A stretch of 64,000 bases of DNA, from contig NZ_JAHKPK010000028.1 in the NCBI RefSeq assembly GCF_018860665.1, forward strand, positions 1 through 64,000, in the 5' to 3' direction. The position numbers and the translations under genes were made by a program. Under the pieces are notes generated by a model. It was not told the origin of the DNA. It saw nothing but the letters and a program-made list of their open reading frames with translations, and searched no databases. Shown here piece by piece: positions 42,815 to 51,302 of the stretch (its first letter is position 1; each line of letters starts with the position of its first letter). Origin of the DNA: Pacificibacter marinus. Lineage in GTDB: Bacteria > Pseudomonadota > Alphaproteobacteria > Rhodobacterales > Rhodobacteraceae.

Positions 42815-43462
42815 ATGACAAGTAGCACCCCCACCCGCGTGTTGATCGTAGACGATCATCCTATGGTGGCCGAAGGCATCTGCGCCTTGCTGGAAACCTT
42901 TGATGATATTGAGGTTGTTGGCACTTTGACCAATGGGGTCGAGGCTGTGGAACGCGCCCAAAGTCTGTCGCCGGATGTGATTTTACTTGACCTCAACATG
43001 CCGAAAATGGGCGGGCTAACGGCGACAGAAATTTTGCTGGAACAACGCCCCGACACGCGCATTTTGATTCTCACGATGCATGACAGCCCTGAATATATCT
43101 CGGCAGCTCTCAATCATGGGGCTGTTGGCTATGTGCTTAAAGACGTGCCGACAGAAGATTTAAAAGACGCGATTGACGCGGTGATGGCAGGCAAAACCTA
43201 TCTGTGCAGCGGCGCGCGGCGGGCGATTGATCCCAAAATCCAAGACGGGCGCGAACCGCTGACAGAGCGCGAACAAACCGTGCTACTGGAACTGGCACAA
43301 GGCAAGTCCAACAAAGACGTGGCCTGCGCGTTGGATATTTCGGTCAGAACGGTTGAAACCCATCGCAAGAATATCAAACGCAAACTTGGCATTTCATCGA
43401 CCGCAGGCCTCACGCGCTACGCGATGGAGCATGGTGTGCTGCAAGGTTCTGGACGCTTCTGA
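42815..43462 (+). CDS. NarL/LuxR-family response regulator
   Basis: A 215-residue regulator. The receiver domain (residues 8-125) has DDHPMVAEGI, the phosphorylated Asp59 in VILLDLNMPKMGG and conserved Lys in VGYVLKDVPTEDL. The C-terminal LuxR-type HTH is LTEREQTVLLELAQGKSNKD then TVETHRKNIKRKLGI. It follows its kinase by 12 bp. Likely target: the divergent TRAP operon. Confidence 0.93.
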   Translation: MTSSTPTRVLIVDDHPMVAEGICALLETFDDIEVVGTLTNGVEAVERAQSLSPDVILLDLNMPKMGGLTATEILLEQRPDTRILILTMHDSPEYISAALNHGAVGYVLKDVPTEDLKDAIDAVMAGKTYLCSGARRAIDPKIQDGREPLTEREQTVLLELAQGKSNKDVACALDISVRTVETHRKNIKRKLGISSTAGLTRYAMEHGVLQGSGRF

Positions 43463-43646
43463 CGCGGTTTTCACAACGCCGTTATAATTTCGCACAAAGC
43501 CCTCATTAAATTCGAACACAAAATCATTTGGATGATCCTGTGTGCTGTGACAAACACAACCTCACAAAAATATCTAAAGCACATACATAATTGCACACAT
43601 GCCTAGCCTTGGTTTCTAGGCATGGGGTGCCTTACGGAGATTAAAA

Positions 43647-44003
43647 ATGAACACGATATCAAAATCACCCATCTGGATTTGGGCTGTTACAATTCTCACA
43701 GCCCTAATGTTTTTAGGTGCAGGCTTGGCCAAATTGGCGGGCGTCGAAATGGTACACCTGTCCTTTAAGACCATGGGTCTACCCGCCATCACCGGCTACA
43801 TCGTGGGGGCATTGGAAATTGCAGGAGCGATCGGAATTTTCGTGAAACCTGTACGCTTTCTGGCCGCACTTGGCTTGTTGGCCACATCTGTAGGGGCTTT
43901 CGCTTACCACGTTGCCTATACACCTATAGCGGAAGGCGTCCCTGCCCTCGTCTTGATTGTCTTCACAGTGATCTTGGTGCGTTTTTTCCGCACAGCAAAA
44001 TAA
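43647..44003 (+). CDS. DoxX family membrane protein
   Basis: A 118-residue protein with four hydrophobic helices. The DoxX-type pattern FLGAGLAKLAGVEMVHLSF near the N-terminus, ITGYIVGALEIAGAIGIFV and ALGLLATSVGAFAYHVAY identify the family. It is a small quinone-related or redox membrane protein of unclear role. A GGAG site precedes the ATG and a terminator follows 41 bp after the stop, so it is monocistronic. Confidence 0.82.
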   Translation: MNTISKSPIWIWAVTILTALMFLGAGLAKLAGVEMVHLSFKTMGLPAITGYIVGALEIAGAIGIFVKPVRFLAALGLLATSVGAFAYHVAYTPIAEGVPALVLIVFTVILVRFFRTAK

Positions 44004-44043
44004 TCACCCCACTGCGCCGATACCGCAGCGCCCATAAATGAAC

Positions 44044-44073
44044 GCCGTCACCTCGAAAGAGGGGCGGCTTTTT
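44044..44073 (+). terminator. Terminator after the doxX-like gene
   Basis: Stem GCCG-CCTC/GAGG-CGGC with GAAA loop and TTTTT. Confidence 0.82.
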
Positions 44074-44096
44074 CATGCCTGCACAAGTTACTCGAT

Positions 44097-44124
44097 AAAA
44101 AGGGTGCAGCCAAAGCCGCACCCT
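44097..44124 (-). terminator. Terminator after phoX
   Basis: Stem GGGTGC/GCACCC with inner GGC/GCC pairs, and a TTTTT tract on the minus strand, 43 bp after the phoX stop. Confidence 0.82.
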
Positions 44125-44166
44125 GATCATGCTAAAAAGGTCTTTGGTCTTAAACGATCGTTGCTT

Positions 44167-46056
44167 TTAACCGATTGTGGCACCATCTGTGCGCCAGAAG
44201 GCCACAACAGATGAGCGTGGCTTATCGCCCTCGCCCATGTCAGGCCAAGTGCCACCCGGATGCTGCACGCCAACAAAGCCGGTCTTTTTGTCAGCTGACC
44301 AGCAAAGCCCCGTGACTTCTGCACCATAAGGCACCGTCATAAAGCGTGCGATGTCGCCGGTTTCAGGATCGCCAACCAACATCTGATTGTTGCCCATGCC
44401 TTCAAATTCGCCTTCGTTGCTGTAATCGCCGTCTGTTTGGATCCACAGCATCCCATCAGACGAAAACACCATACCATCTGGCGAGTTGAACATATTGCCA
44501 GAGGTGACGTTCTCAGACCCAGCGTAGACGTTATCGTAAACGTCAGGATTGCCCGCCATCACATAAAGGTCCCATGTGAACGTGTCTGAGGCGTGGTTTT
44601 CATCGCTTGGCGTCCAGCGCACGATTTGACCGTAGTTGTTGGTGTCGCGTGGGTTGGCTGCGTTGGCAGACATATCGTCGCCACCTGCGTTTGGCTTTGC
44701 GCCGCGATCTTTGTTGTTGGTCAAAGCGCAATAGGCTTCAACTTTCAACGGGTTGACGGCAACCCATTCAGGGCGATCCATAGTGGTCGCCTGAGCAGCA
44801 GAAGCAGCCATACGGGTGAAACACAAGATTTCATCCGCTGACATGCCTGTGGCTTCAGGTGTCAAAGCCACCCATTCGCCGGTTTGGTCATCGTTAAAGC
44901 GGGCCGCAAACAGCATACCATCGTCCAAGATACCCTCTGGTGAGGTACCCTCGATCCATGTGTTTGTGGACACATATTTGTATAGGAATTCGCCGCGCTC
45001 ATCGTCGCCCATATAGACAACCACACGACCGTCGGATGCGTGAACCATTGCAGCATTCTCATGCTTGAAACGGCCCAAAGCGGTGCGTTTGACCGGCATG
45101 GATGTTGGGTCGGCTGGATTGATTTCGGTGACAAACCCGTGGCGGTTTGGCTCATTGGGCTCCTGTGTCAGATCGAAACGTGGATCGAATGTCTCATAGG
45201 CATAACGACCTTTGCCACCGAGACCGTAACGCGATTCCCCCATGGTCGTGGCGTGTTCGCCAGTCGCGCCAAAGTACCCGTTAAAGTTTTCTTCGCAGGT
45301 CAAATAGGTGTTCCAAAGCGTTTTGCCGGATCCACAGTTGTTCATGGTGCCTTTGACTGTCATGCCCTCAGGATCAGCATTGGTTTTCACCAAGTCAGAT
45401 CCCGCCAACGGACCCGCGAGTTTCATTTCTGTCTCATGGGTGATGCGGCGGTTATATTTGGAATCAAGAACAACTTCGAAACCATTGCCAGTGTCAGCCA
45501 CTTCCATGACGGTCACGCCTTGGAGGTTTTTCAACAGCGTCACTTCCTCGGCGTTGCGCGGCGTGCCTTCTGATTCAGCTGGCAAATTGATTTTCGGGTT
45601 CACGTATTCAGAATTCACAGTGATCAGCGTTGCGCCATCCACCTCGTAAAGTTCCATACCGTCTGTGTTTTCGCCGAACACTTTATCGGACATTTCAACA
45701 GAAACGCCCGTTTGAGCGGAATATGCCCCTTTGGCCTCGGACCACAAGGCATCCCCCCATCGCACAAGAACCTTTGTCTCATACCCGCTCGGAACATGCA
45801 CCAAGTCGTCAGTTGCGATGTCGATCGGTTTGAAGGCGAATTTCGCGTGGTTATGCGCCGATGCGGAGGTCGTGCTTGAGAAAAGCCCAGAGCCGAAAAC
45901 AGCTGCGCCGGAACCGAACGCCAAAGCGCCGCCCAAGAAACCGCGGCGCGACACGGCGCGCGCGACGACGGCGTCAAATCCATTGTTGTCAGCACGAGGA
46001 TCGCGCAACTCGTCAAATTCATCCCAAGACAGGTCGGTGATATCGGTCTTTTTCAT
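44167..46056 (-). CDS. phoX: PhoX-family phosphatase, Tat-exported
   Basis: A 629-residue protein of the PhoX (DUF839) family, calcium- and iron-dependent alkaline phosphatases abundant in marine Roseobacters. A long N-region leads to the twin-arginine motif SRRGFLGGALAFGSG. Family segments include MNNCGSGKTLWNTYLTCEEN, NPADPTSMPVKRTALGRFKH, GDDERGEFLYKYV and the C-terminal VGVQHPGGTWPDMGEGDKP. It releases phosphate from organic esters in the periplasm. A Pho box would be expected upstream but none was convincing. Confidence 0.87.
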   Translation of the reverse strand: MKKTDITDLSWDEFDELRDPRADNNGFDAVVARAVSRRGFLGGALAFGSGAAVFGSGLFSSTTSASAHNHAKFAFKPIDIATDDLVHVPSGYETKVLVRWGDALWSEAKGAYSAQTGVSVEMSDKVFGENTDGMELYEVDGATLITVNSEYVNPKINLPAESEGTPRNAEEVTLLKNLQGVTVMEVADTGNGFEVVLDSKYNRRITHETEMKLAGPLAGSDLVKTNADPEGMTVKGTMNNCGSGKTLWNTYLTCEENFNGYFGATGEHATTMGESRYGLGGKGRYAYETFDPRFDLTQEPNEPNRHGFVTEINPADPTSMPVKRTALGRFKHENAAMVHASDGRVVVYMGDDERGEFLYKYVSTNTWIEGTSPEGILDDGMLFAARFNDDQTGEWVALTPEATGMSADEILCFTRMAASAAQATTMDRPEWVAVNPLKVEAYCALTNNKDRGAKPNAGGDDMSANAANPRDTNNYGQIVRWTPSDENHASDTFTWDLYVMAGNPDVYDNVYAGSENVTSGNMFNSPDGMVFSSDGMLWIQTDGDYSNEGEFEGMGNNQMLVGDPETGDIARFMTVPYGAEVTGLCWSADKKTGFVGVQHPGGTWPDMGEGDKPRSSVVAFWRTDGATIG

Positions 46057-46350
46057 GGCTTATTCTCTTTTGCTATCCAAGACAGGTCTGCGCACCCGCG
46101 CAAACATCACGGTTCACTTGCCTGTCCTGCGTGACGCGCCTGTGACGTCCGTGAAACAGACGTATGAAATACCCAGACGAAGGGGATGAGCGCGAAAATC
46201 CGCCCAAGTGACCGCAGATTCACTGCGGCGTACCAAACACTCATTGACCTTTCCGCGCTTAAAATTGCGAAAAAACCTAAAAGCCACCCATTTGCGCAAT
46301 ATTGTTTCAAAAATTAACCCCAAAATACACCTTTTCTGCGCATTTCGCGG

Positions 46351-46379
46351 TTGACGCCTTAGAAAAGGCCTCCTAATGT
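46351..46379 (+). promoter_or_regulatory. Promoter of the ilv leader
   Basis: TTGACG (46351-46356), 17 bp, TAATGT (46374-46379): a near-consensus sigma-70 promoter. Transcription would start near 46386, about 22 bp before the leader peptide ATG. Confidence 0.7.
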
Positions 46380-46407
46380 CTGCTAAAGTGAATTTGGAGT
46401 GAGCAAG

Positions 46408-46458
46408 ATGAATAATCTTCTTCTAGTCGTCGTGGGAAGTATGCGCATGGGCCGGTAA
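46408..46458 (+). CDS. ilv attenuator leader peptide
   Basis: A 16-codon ORF, MNNLLLVVVGSMRMGR, behind a GGAG ribosome binding site. Three consecutive Leu codons (CTT CTT CTA) and three Val codons (GTC GTC GTG) are the sensor. Shortage of charged Leu- or Val-tRNA stalls the ribosome there and changes folding of the following RNA. It precedes the acetolactate synthase genes, whose pathway makes valine and leucine. Confidence 0.9.
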   Translation: MNNLLLVVVGSMRMGR

Positions 46459-46508
46459 CGGTTGACCATAATGGTTCCCATGCGCCCCCGAATTTCGGGG
46501 GTTTTTTT
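46443..46508 (+). terminator. ilv attenuator: pairing segments and terminator
   Basis: GCGCATGGG (46443-46451, inside the leader ORF) pairs perfectly with CCCATGCGC (46477-46485). Directly after is the intrinsic terminator CCCCCG/CGGGGG (46485-46501) with TTTTTTT to 46508. A further possible pairing is TGGGAA (46433-46438) with TTCCCA (46475-46480). Which helix acts as the antiterminator is not settled. Confidence 0.85.
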
Positions 46509-46684
46509 ATGGGATGCCATTGGGGTTTATCTGGGTTTATTCTGGGCGCTTGATGCCTTAGACCCGCTTTCAACCCATGCATATAAGGGCGCGATCCCTG
46601 CCCCACAGACCAGACACTTCATTGACGACGACAAACACTAAGAATGACGCAAGCAACGTTAAGACGCGGAATACGGAGAATACG

Positions 46685-48433
46685 ATGACACGGCAAATGA
46701 CCGGAGCGGAAATGGTAGTTCAAGCCCTGAGAGATCAGGGTGTGGACACAATCTTTGGCTACCCCGGGGGCGCTGTGCTTCCGGTTTACGATGCTATTTT
46801 TCAGCAAAACGACATCAAACACGTGCTTGTACGCCACGAACAAGCGGCGATTCATGCCGCCGAAGGCTATGCTCGCTCCACTGGTAAAGTTGGCGTTGCG
46901 CTGGTGACATCTGGTCCCGGTGCGACAAATGCTGTGACCGGTTTGACGGATGCTTTGCTCGACTCTATTCCTTTGGTGGTGTTCTCAGGTCAGGTGCCTA
47001 CTTTTATGATCGGCACCGACGGTTTCCAAGAGGCCGACACCGTGGGCATCACGCGTCCTTGCACCAAACACAACTGGTTGGTGAAAGACACGGACGCCTT
47101 GGCCGACACCATTCACCAAGCGTTTCATGTGGCCACGTCCGGCCGCCCTGGTCCGGTTTTGATCGACCTGCCAAAAGACGTGCAATTCGCGGATGGCGCT
47201 TACGTCAGCCCCACCAAAGCCCGCGTCAGCCATTACCAGCCTAAGAAAAAGGCCCCCATCGAAGATATCAATGATCTGGTTGCGATGATCGAAAAAGCCG
47301 AGCGCCCTGTATTTTATACCGGTGGCGGCGTTATCAACTCTGGCCCCGCGGCCTCGCAATTGCTGCGCGAACTGGTTGACGCGACGGGCTTTCCGATCAC
47401 ATCCACCTTGATGGGACTTGGCTGCTATCCTGCCTCTGGCAAGCATTGGCTGGGTATGCTGGGCATGCACGGATTGTATGAAGCCAACATGGCGATGCAC
47501 GACTGCGATCTGATGATCAACATCGGCGCGCGCTTTGATGACCGCATCACCGGTCGTCTAGATGCCTTTTCGCCGAATTCGAAAAAGATCCATGTTGATA
47601 TCGATCCTTCGTCTTTGAACAAGGTGATCCAAGTTGATCTGCCAATCGTTGGCGACGTGGCCCATGTTTTGGAAGACGTGCTTAAAGTGTGGAAATCACG
47701 CGGACGCAAAACGCAAAACATCGGCAAATGGACCAAACAGATTAATGAGTGGCGCGAAGTGCGTTGCCTGTCTTACACGCAAACCGGTTCCATCATTAAG
47801 CCGCAATATGCGTTGCAACGTCTTGAAGAGCTGACCAAAGGCATGGATCGCTACATCACCACAGAAGTGGGCCAACACCAAATGTGGGCGGCGCAGTATT
47901 TGAACTTTGAAGACCCCAATCGCTGGATGACATCCGGTGGTTTGGGCACGATGGGCTATGGCTTCCCTGCCTCCATCGGCGTTCAAATGGCGCATCCTGA
48001 CAGCCTTGTGATCAACGTCGCCGGCGAAGCGTCATGGTTGATGAACATGCAAGAAATGGGCACGGCGATGCAATACAATCTGCCCGTGAAACAGTTCATC
48101 ATGAACAATGAACGTCTGGGCATGGTGCGCCAATGGCAAGAGCTGCTGCACGGCGAGCGTTATTCCAACTCTTGGTCTGAAAGCCTGCCTGATTTCGTAA
48201 AATTGGCCGAAGCTTTTGGCGCGAAAGGTATTCAAGTGTCTGACGTTAAAGATTTGGACGACGCGTTGATGGAAATGATCAAATATGATGGTCCGGTGAT
48301 TATGGATTGTTTGGTCGAGAAACATGAAAACTGTTTCCCGATGATCCCATCAGGCAAGCCTCACAATGAAATGCTGCTCGGCGATGCATCCACTGCGGAT
48401 GCGATCAAATCCGACGGCGCGGTTTTGGTTTGA
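46685..48433 (+). CDS. ilvB: Acetolactate synthase large subunit
   Basis: A 582-residue thiamine-diphosphate enzyme that condenses pyruvate to acetolactate or, with 2-oxobutyrate, to acetohydroxybutyrate, the first common step of branched-chain amino acid synthesis. Catalytic Glu in VRHEQAAIHAAEG, FAD-region GTDGFQEADTVGITRPCTKH and the TPP motif AGEASWLMNMQEMGT ... NNERLGMVRQWQ are visible; the usual GDG reads GEA here. The chosen ATG (46685) follows TACGGAGAATACG. An upstream in-frame ATG would add 36 unconserved-looking residues. Controlled by the upstream attenuator. Confidence 0.93.
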   Translation: MTRQMTGAEMVVQALRDQGVDTIFGYPGGAVLPVYDAIFQQNDIKHVLVRHEQAAIHAAEGYARSTGKVGVALVTSGPGATNAVTGLTDALLDSIPLVVFSGQVPTFMIGTDGFQEADTVGITRPCTKHNWLVKDTDALADTIHQAFHVATSGRPGPVLIDLPKDVQFADGAYVSPTKARVSHYQPKKKAPIEDINDLVAMIEKAERPVFYTGGGVINSGPAASQLLRELVDATGFPITSTLMGLGCYPASGKHWLGMLGMHGLYEANMAMHDCDLMINIGARFDDRITGRLDAFSPNSKKIHVDIDPSSLNKVIQVDLPIVGDVAHVLEDVLKVWKSRGRKTQNIGKWTKQINEWREVRCLSYTQTGSIIKPQYALQRLEELTKGMDRYITTEVGQHQMWAAQYLNFEDPNRWMTSGGLGTMGYGFPASIGVQMAHPDSLVINVAGEASWLMNMQEMGTAMQYNLPVKQFIMNNERLGMVRQWQELLHGERYSNSWSESLPDFVKLAEAFGAKGIQVSDVKDLDDALMEMIKYDGPVIMDCLVEKHENCFPMIPSGKPHNEMLLGDASTADAIKSDGAVLV

Positions 48434-48726
48434 TGATGGCCCAGCTTCGCATCACTTTGGCAGCGGCCCTCGCGACACTCGCCCTAACAGGCTGCATGTC
48501 ATCTGGGGAAGCCGTCGAAGTGACGCGTGGCGGATTTACATTTCAGGTCACGCATGACGGCACAACAGCCGTTGCCCGCAATTACCACACTGGACGGCTC
48601 AACTTTGCAGTGCTCGAAGAGAGCGCGCGCGCGGCAATAGAATCCGCGTCTGGCTGCGCCGTCCGCACCCTCACCAAACGCGGTGAGATCAACACATTTG
48701 ACGCCACACTGAATTGTGCTGGGTAA
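48433..48726 (+). CDS. Small lipoprotein between ilvB and ilvN
   Basis: A 97-residue protein with a type II signal: hydrophobic ITLAAALATLALTGC with lipobox Cys near residue 21. The mature part is short and has two more cysteines (ASGCAVRTLTKRGE and ATLNCAG) that could form a disulphide. The ATG overlaps the ilvB stop (TGATG), so it is coupled. It has no evident link to amino acid synthesis. Confidence 0.7.
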   Translation: MMAQLRITLAAALATLALTGCMSSGEAVEVTRGGFTFQVTHDGTTAVARNYHTGRLNFAVLEESARAAIESASGCAVRTLTKRGEINTFDATLNCAG

Positions 48727-48738
48727 GGGAGACGCAAC

Positions 48739-49305
48739 ATGTCTGCACTTCATATCAAAAAAGGCTCTACAAGCCATTCCGCCTATGACCTACGTGATCC
48801 CAACGGCGAGATCATCGAGAAACACACTCTGGCCGTTTTGGTCGAAAACGAACCGGGTGTTTTAGCGCGTGTGATCGGTCTGTTTTCGGGCCGTGGATAC
48901 AATATCGAAAGCCTTACTGTGGCCGAAGTGGACCAAGCGGGTCATCGGTCGCGCATCACCATCGTCACCACAGGCACGCCCAACGTGATCGTGCAAATCA
49001 AAGCACAGCTGGGCCGCATCGTGCCCGTGCATGACGTGCATGATTTGACCGTCGAAGGCGCATCTGTCGAGCGTGAACTGGCTTTGTTCAAAGTTAGCGG
49101 CACTGGCGACAAGCGGATCGAAGCGCTGCGCTTGGCGGAGATTTTCCGTGCCAATGTGGTCGATAGCACTTTGTCGAGCTTTGTGTTTGAAATGACGGGC
49201 ACCTCTGAGAAAATCGATGCTTTCGCTGATTTGATGCGACCTTTGGGCTTGATCGAGATCGCGCGCACGGGTGTCGCAGCCCTCGGGCGCGGCAGCAACG
49301 CATAA
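48739..49305 (+). CDS. ilvN: Acetolactate synthase regulatory (small) subunit
   Basis: A 188-residue regulatory subunit. The ACT domain is at residues about 28-105 (HTLAVLVENEPGVLARVIGL, GRGYNIESLTVAEVD) and binds valine for feedback inhibition; the C-terminal ALS_ss domain is at 110-185 (ALRLAEIFRANVVDSTLSSF, VFEMTGTSEKIDAF). It activates and stabilises IlvB. A GGGAG ribosome binding site lies before the ATG. Confidence 0.94.
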   Translation: MSALHIKKGSTSHSAYDLRDPNGEIIEKHTLAVLVENEPGVLARVIGLFSGRGYNIESLTVAEVDQAGHRSRITIVTTGTPNVIVQIKAQLGRIVPVHDVHDLTVEGASVERELALFKVSGTGDKRIEALRLAEIFRANVVDSTLSSFVFEMTGTSEKIDAFADLMRPLGLIEIARTGVAALGRGSNA

Positions 49306-49340
49306 AGTCACGCCCCCTCTAAAGGCATAGAAGCAGACAA

Positions 49341-49374
49341 AAAGGGCGCACATCGCACAGGTGTTGCGCCCTTT
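49341..49374. terminator. Bidirectional terminator between ilvN and the XRE regulator
   Basis: Perfect 10-bp stem AAAGGGCGCA (49341-49350) with TGCGCCCTTT (49365-49374), flanked by A and T tracts, serving the convergent genes. Confidence 0.85.
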
Positions 49375-49396
49375 GTCCGATCTTCAAGCGTAAACT

Positions 49397-50254
49397 TTAA
49401 GTATCAGCTTGCGTAAAATACCCCTGTATGACGGGCTTCATATCCATGATGGATTTATAGCCAATTTGACGTCGCGCTGCGATCATCGCAGCACGTGTTG
49501 GCTTGAGCCGTTCCATCAAAATGAGATCTGAAATCCGCCCAAGGTGTCCAAATCGCAATGTATTCATACATTCGCCAGCATATATGTCCGCATTGCCCAT
49601 ATAGCTGTATTCCATGAAGGCGAATTGCCGAAGCCCCGTACCTTGCGTCCTGAGTGCAAAAGAAACACCCGTAGGATGTTGATACATTTCGCCGATGCGA
49701 CGGCGGTCTTTGAGACGCACTGAAAGACCTATAGCATGCGCAATCTTACGCGGCATGATCGATATCATACCTACTTTGCCATCGGGTCGCACCACGCTTA
49801 AGCCCATATTGACGGACAGATAGTCTTTCTTGAGAAAAGAACGCCAATACAGCAAGCACGGTCCAAGGGGCATCCGCGCGAAATCTATATCAGGCGCAGC
49901 CATGACACGATCCATGTCATCTCGACCACTTCGATCAAGCATCAACGGAGCATAGCCCTGTCCTGCCTTGTTGGATTGTGTCTCCAAAGGTTCAAGCAAT
50001 ATGCGCGCATCAACACCAAAATATCGACAAATTTGGTCCAAAACATCGGGACGCGGGAAGGCTTCCCCCGACAAATACCTATTGAATTGGGTGCGATTTA
50101 TCCCGAGATCGCGACACAGCTCTGCGATGGACAAAGCGCTGGCGCTTAAGGTGCGCAGATTGGCACCAAAGATCGCGCGTAACTGCACTCGATCGGCGCG
50201 CTGCGTTAGATTGCCATCTGTCTTATCAGGCAAAACTTGCCCCCCACTGCTCAA
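49397..50254 (-). CDS. XRE-type HTH transcriptional regulator
   Basis: A 285-residue protein. The N-terminal HTH is LSIAELCRDLGINRTQFNRY then LSGEAFPRPDVLDQICRYFG. The remaining 200 residues form an uncharacterised sensory-looking domain (MPRKIAHAIGLSVRLKDRRR, GVSFALRTQGTGLRQFAFME). The longest frame starts at TTG (50254); a GTG about 75 bp further in (VQLRAIFGANL) is an alternative start. Ligand and targets unknown. Such large XRE proteins are common in Roseobacters. Confidence 0.75.
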   Translation of the reverse strand: MSSGGQVLPDKTDGNLTQRADRVQLRAIFGANLRTLSASALSIAELCRDLGINRTQFNRYLSGEAFPRPDVLDQICRYFGVDARILLEPLETQSNKAGQGYAPLMLDRSGRDDMDRVMAAPDIDFARMPLGPCLLYWRSFLKKDYLSVNMGLSVVRPDGKVGMISIMPRKIAHAIGLSVRLKDRRRIGEMYQHPTGVSFALRTQGTGLRQFAFMEYSYMGNADIYAGECMNTLRFGHLGRISDLILMERLKPTRAAMIAARRQIGYKSIMDMKPVIQGYFTQADT

Positions 50255-50507
50255 ACACTTACCAAACCGTAAAGCTGATGCAGGTCAGAGTCTTTTTAAT
50301 AAAAGCGCTTATCCCTACAAGTTCACCTTACGGCAACCCAAGTGAAAATCAAGAATGACGTTTACAGGAGACAAAAATTGACGCTAATCAGCGTCAAGTG
50401 TCGTGGCGGCAAGACACATATTTAGGGATTTAGCATAGATGTGGCGCGTGCAAAAATTGGCAGACTAATTGGTGGCCGATTTAGAGTAACGTATTGGAAC
50501 AAAATTT
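50255..50507. other. Divergent intergenic region
   Basis: 253 bp upstream of both the XRE regulator and the small cold-shock-like gene. It contains the inverted repeat TGACGCTAATCAGCGTCA (50380-50397), 8-bp arms around TA, a plausible operator or small hairpin. No gene seen. Confidence 0.4.
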
Positions 50508-50786
50508 ATGTACGGATTAATACTGTGGTACGATTCTGATAAGAAAAATGCCATAGTCTGGTGCGACGACAGCGACAAACTGGGATATGCGTCTTCGGCA
50601 GACATAAATCTAAATGATTCAGAAACGCTTGAAGTTGGTGATTTGGTCACCTTTAGCCTGGTGACATTCGGCGAATTTCGCGGGTGTACAAATCTTCGAC
50701 TTGTCGAGGCCCAAAACGCACCTGAGATTTCTAGATCTTTGTTGCAGGCCAGCGCATCACCGCGAATACAGGCTATCACAGCCTAG
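50508..50786 (+). CDS. Small protein resembling a divergent cold-shock (OB-fold) domain
   Basis: A 92-residue protein. GLILWYDSDKKNAIVWCDDS aligns by eye with the GTVKWFN.KGFGFI start of cold-shock proteins, and LEVGDLVTFSLVTFGEFRG with the later EGQKVSF segment. The aromatic RNA-binding motifs are only partly kept. The last 25 residues are a tail. Base composition is more AT-rich than the neighbours and there is only a weak ribosome binding site. The assignment is inferred from the pattern. Confidence 0.5.
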   Translation: MYGLILWYDSDKKNAIVWCDDSDKLGYASSADINLNDSETLEVGDLVTFSLVTFGEFRGCTNLRLVEAQNAPEISRSLLQASASPRIQAITA

Positions 50787-50809
50787 CCAGCGTTTTTTTA
50801 CATAAAATC

Positions 50810-51010
50810 AAAAAAGCGGGGGACCTTTCGGCCCCCCTGAGGTTCGCTGATCAGGCTCATCATTGATTACTGCCCACTAGTGTTTTTGCCTGTGGCCTGA
50901 TCAACGCCGGGAGCGAACGCATCCGCTCCGGAAACTGGGGTCATGTGACCCTTTAACGAGGGCGGTCCTTTAAAAAGACTGCACCCCCATCCTTGCTGCG
51001 CCCCGATTAA
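50810..51010 (-). ncRNA. Structured RNA or structured 3' end of the nrdJ transcript (putative)
   Basis: A dense set of inverted repeats on about 200 bp. A long stem pairs 50842-50856 with 50895-50903 and 50913-50918 (GTTCGC-TGATCAGGC with GCCTGATCA and GCGAAC). A competing hairpin is GGAGCG/CGCTCC (50910-50915 with 50924-50929). A palindrome GGGTCATGTGACCC lies at 50938-50951. At the end is an intrinsic terminator on the minus strand (50818-50837 with TTTTTT complement of 50810-50815). The U tract sets the strand as minus. A 6S-like or other housekeeping RNA is possible but I cannot identify it. Confidence 0.4.
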
Positions 51011-51030
51011 GGGGCACCGCAAATTTCAAA

Positions 51031-51297
51031 TCAGTGCAGCACGCGCCCTGCGCTGCTGTTCACAGAAAAAACCGCCGTACAGCCATCAATGCCATCTGAC
51101 TGAAAGTCTTGGACGGAATAGGTCACTGACAGCGCAGGGATGCCCATGATCGACACAGTGTGACTGCCCGCAAAAGCATCCGCCAATGTCGCCTCGACAC
51201 CAGCGGCAAAATTTGCCTCGATGGTGTTGCCACGCATTTGCACATGATCTGCAACACAATGCTGTCCAGCGATATCAAAAACCAATTCCATCATCAT
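51031..51297 (-). CDS. Small conserved-looking hypothetical protein downstream of nrdJ
   Basis: An 88-residue beta-rich protein (ELVFDIAGQHCVADHVQMRG, SHTVSIMGIPALSVTYSVQD). It starts with three successive ATGs only 5 bp after the nrdJ stop, with AAGGA upstream, so it belongs to the nrdJ transcript. Two cysteines are present. No family recognised. Confidence 0.6.
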   Translation of the reverse strand: MMMELVFDIAGQHCVADHVQMRGNTIEANFAAGVEATLADAFAGSHTVSIMGIPALSVTYSVQDFQSDGIDGCTAVFSVNSSAGRVLH

Positions 51298-51302
51298 ATT
51301 CC

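Noticed and set aside
46090-46160. Possible Pho box upstream of phoX (repeated TCAC elements)
   Set aside because: The repeats have spacings of 9-10 bp instead of 11 and match CTGTCAT poorly.
50810-51010. tmRNA, SRP RNA or RNase P RNA
   Set aside because: No tag-peptide reading frame, no GGAAG-type SRP loop and no RNase P conserved core were recognised; 6S could be neither shown nor excluded.
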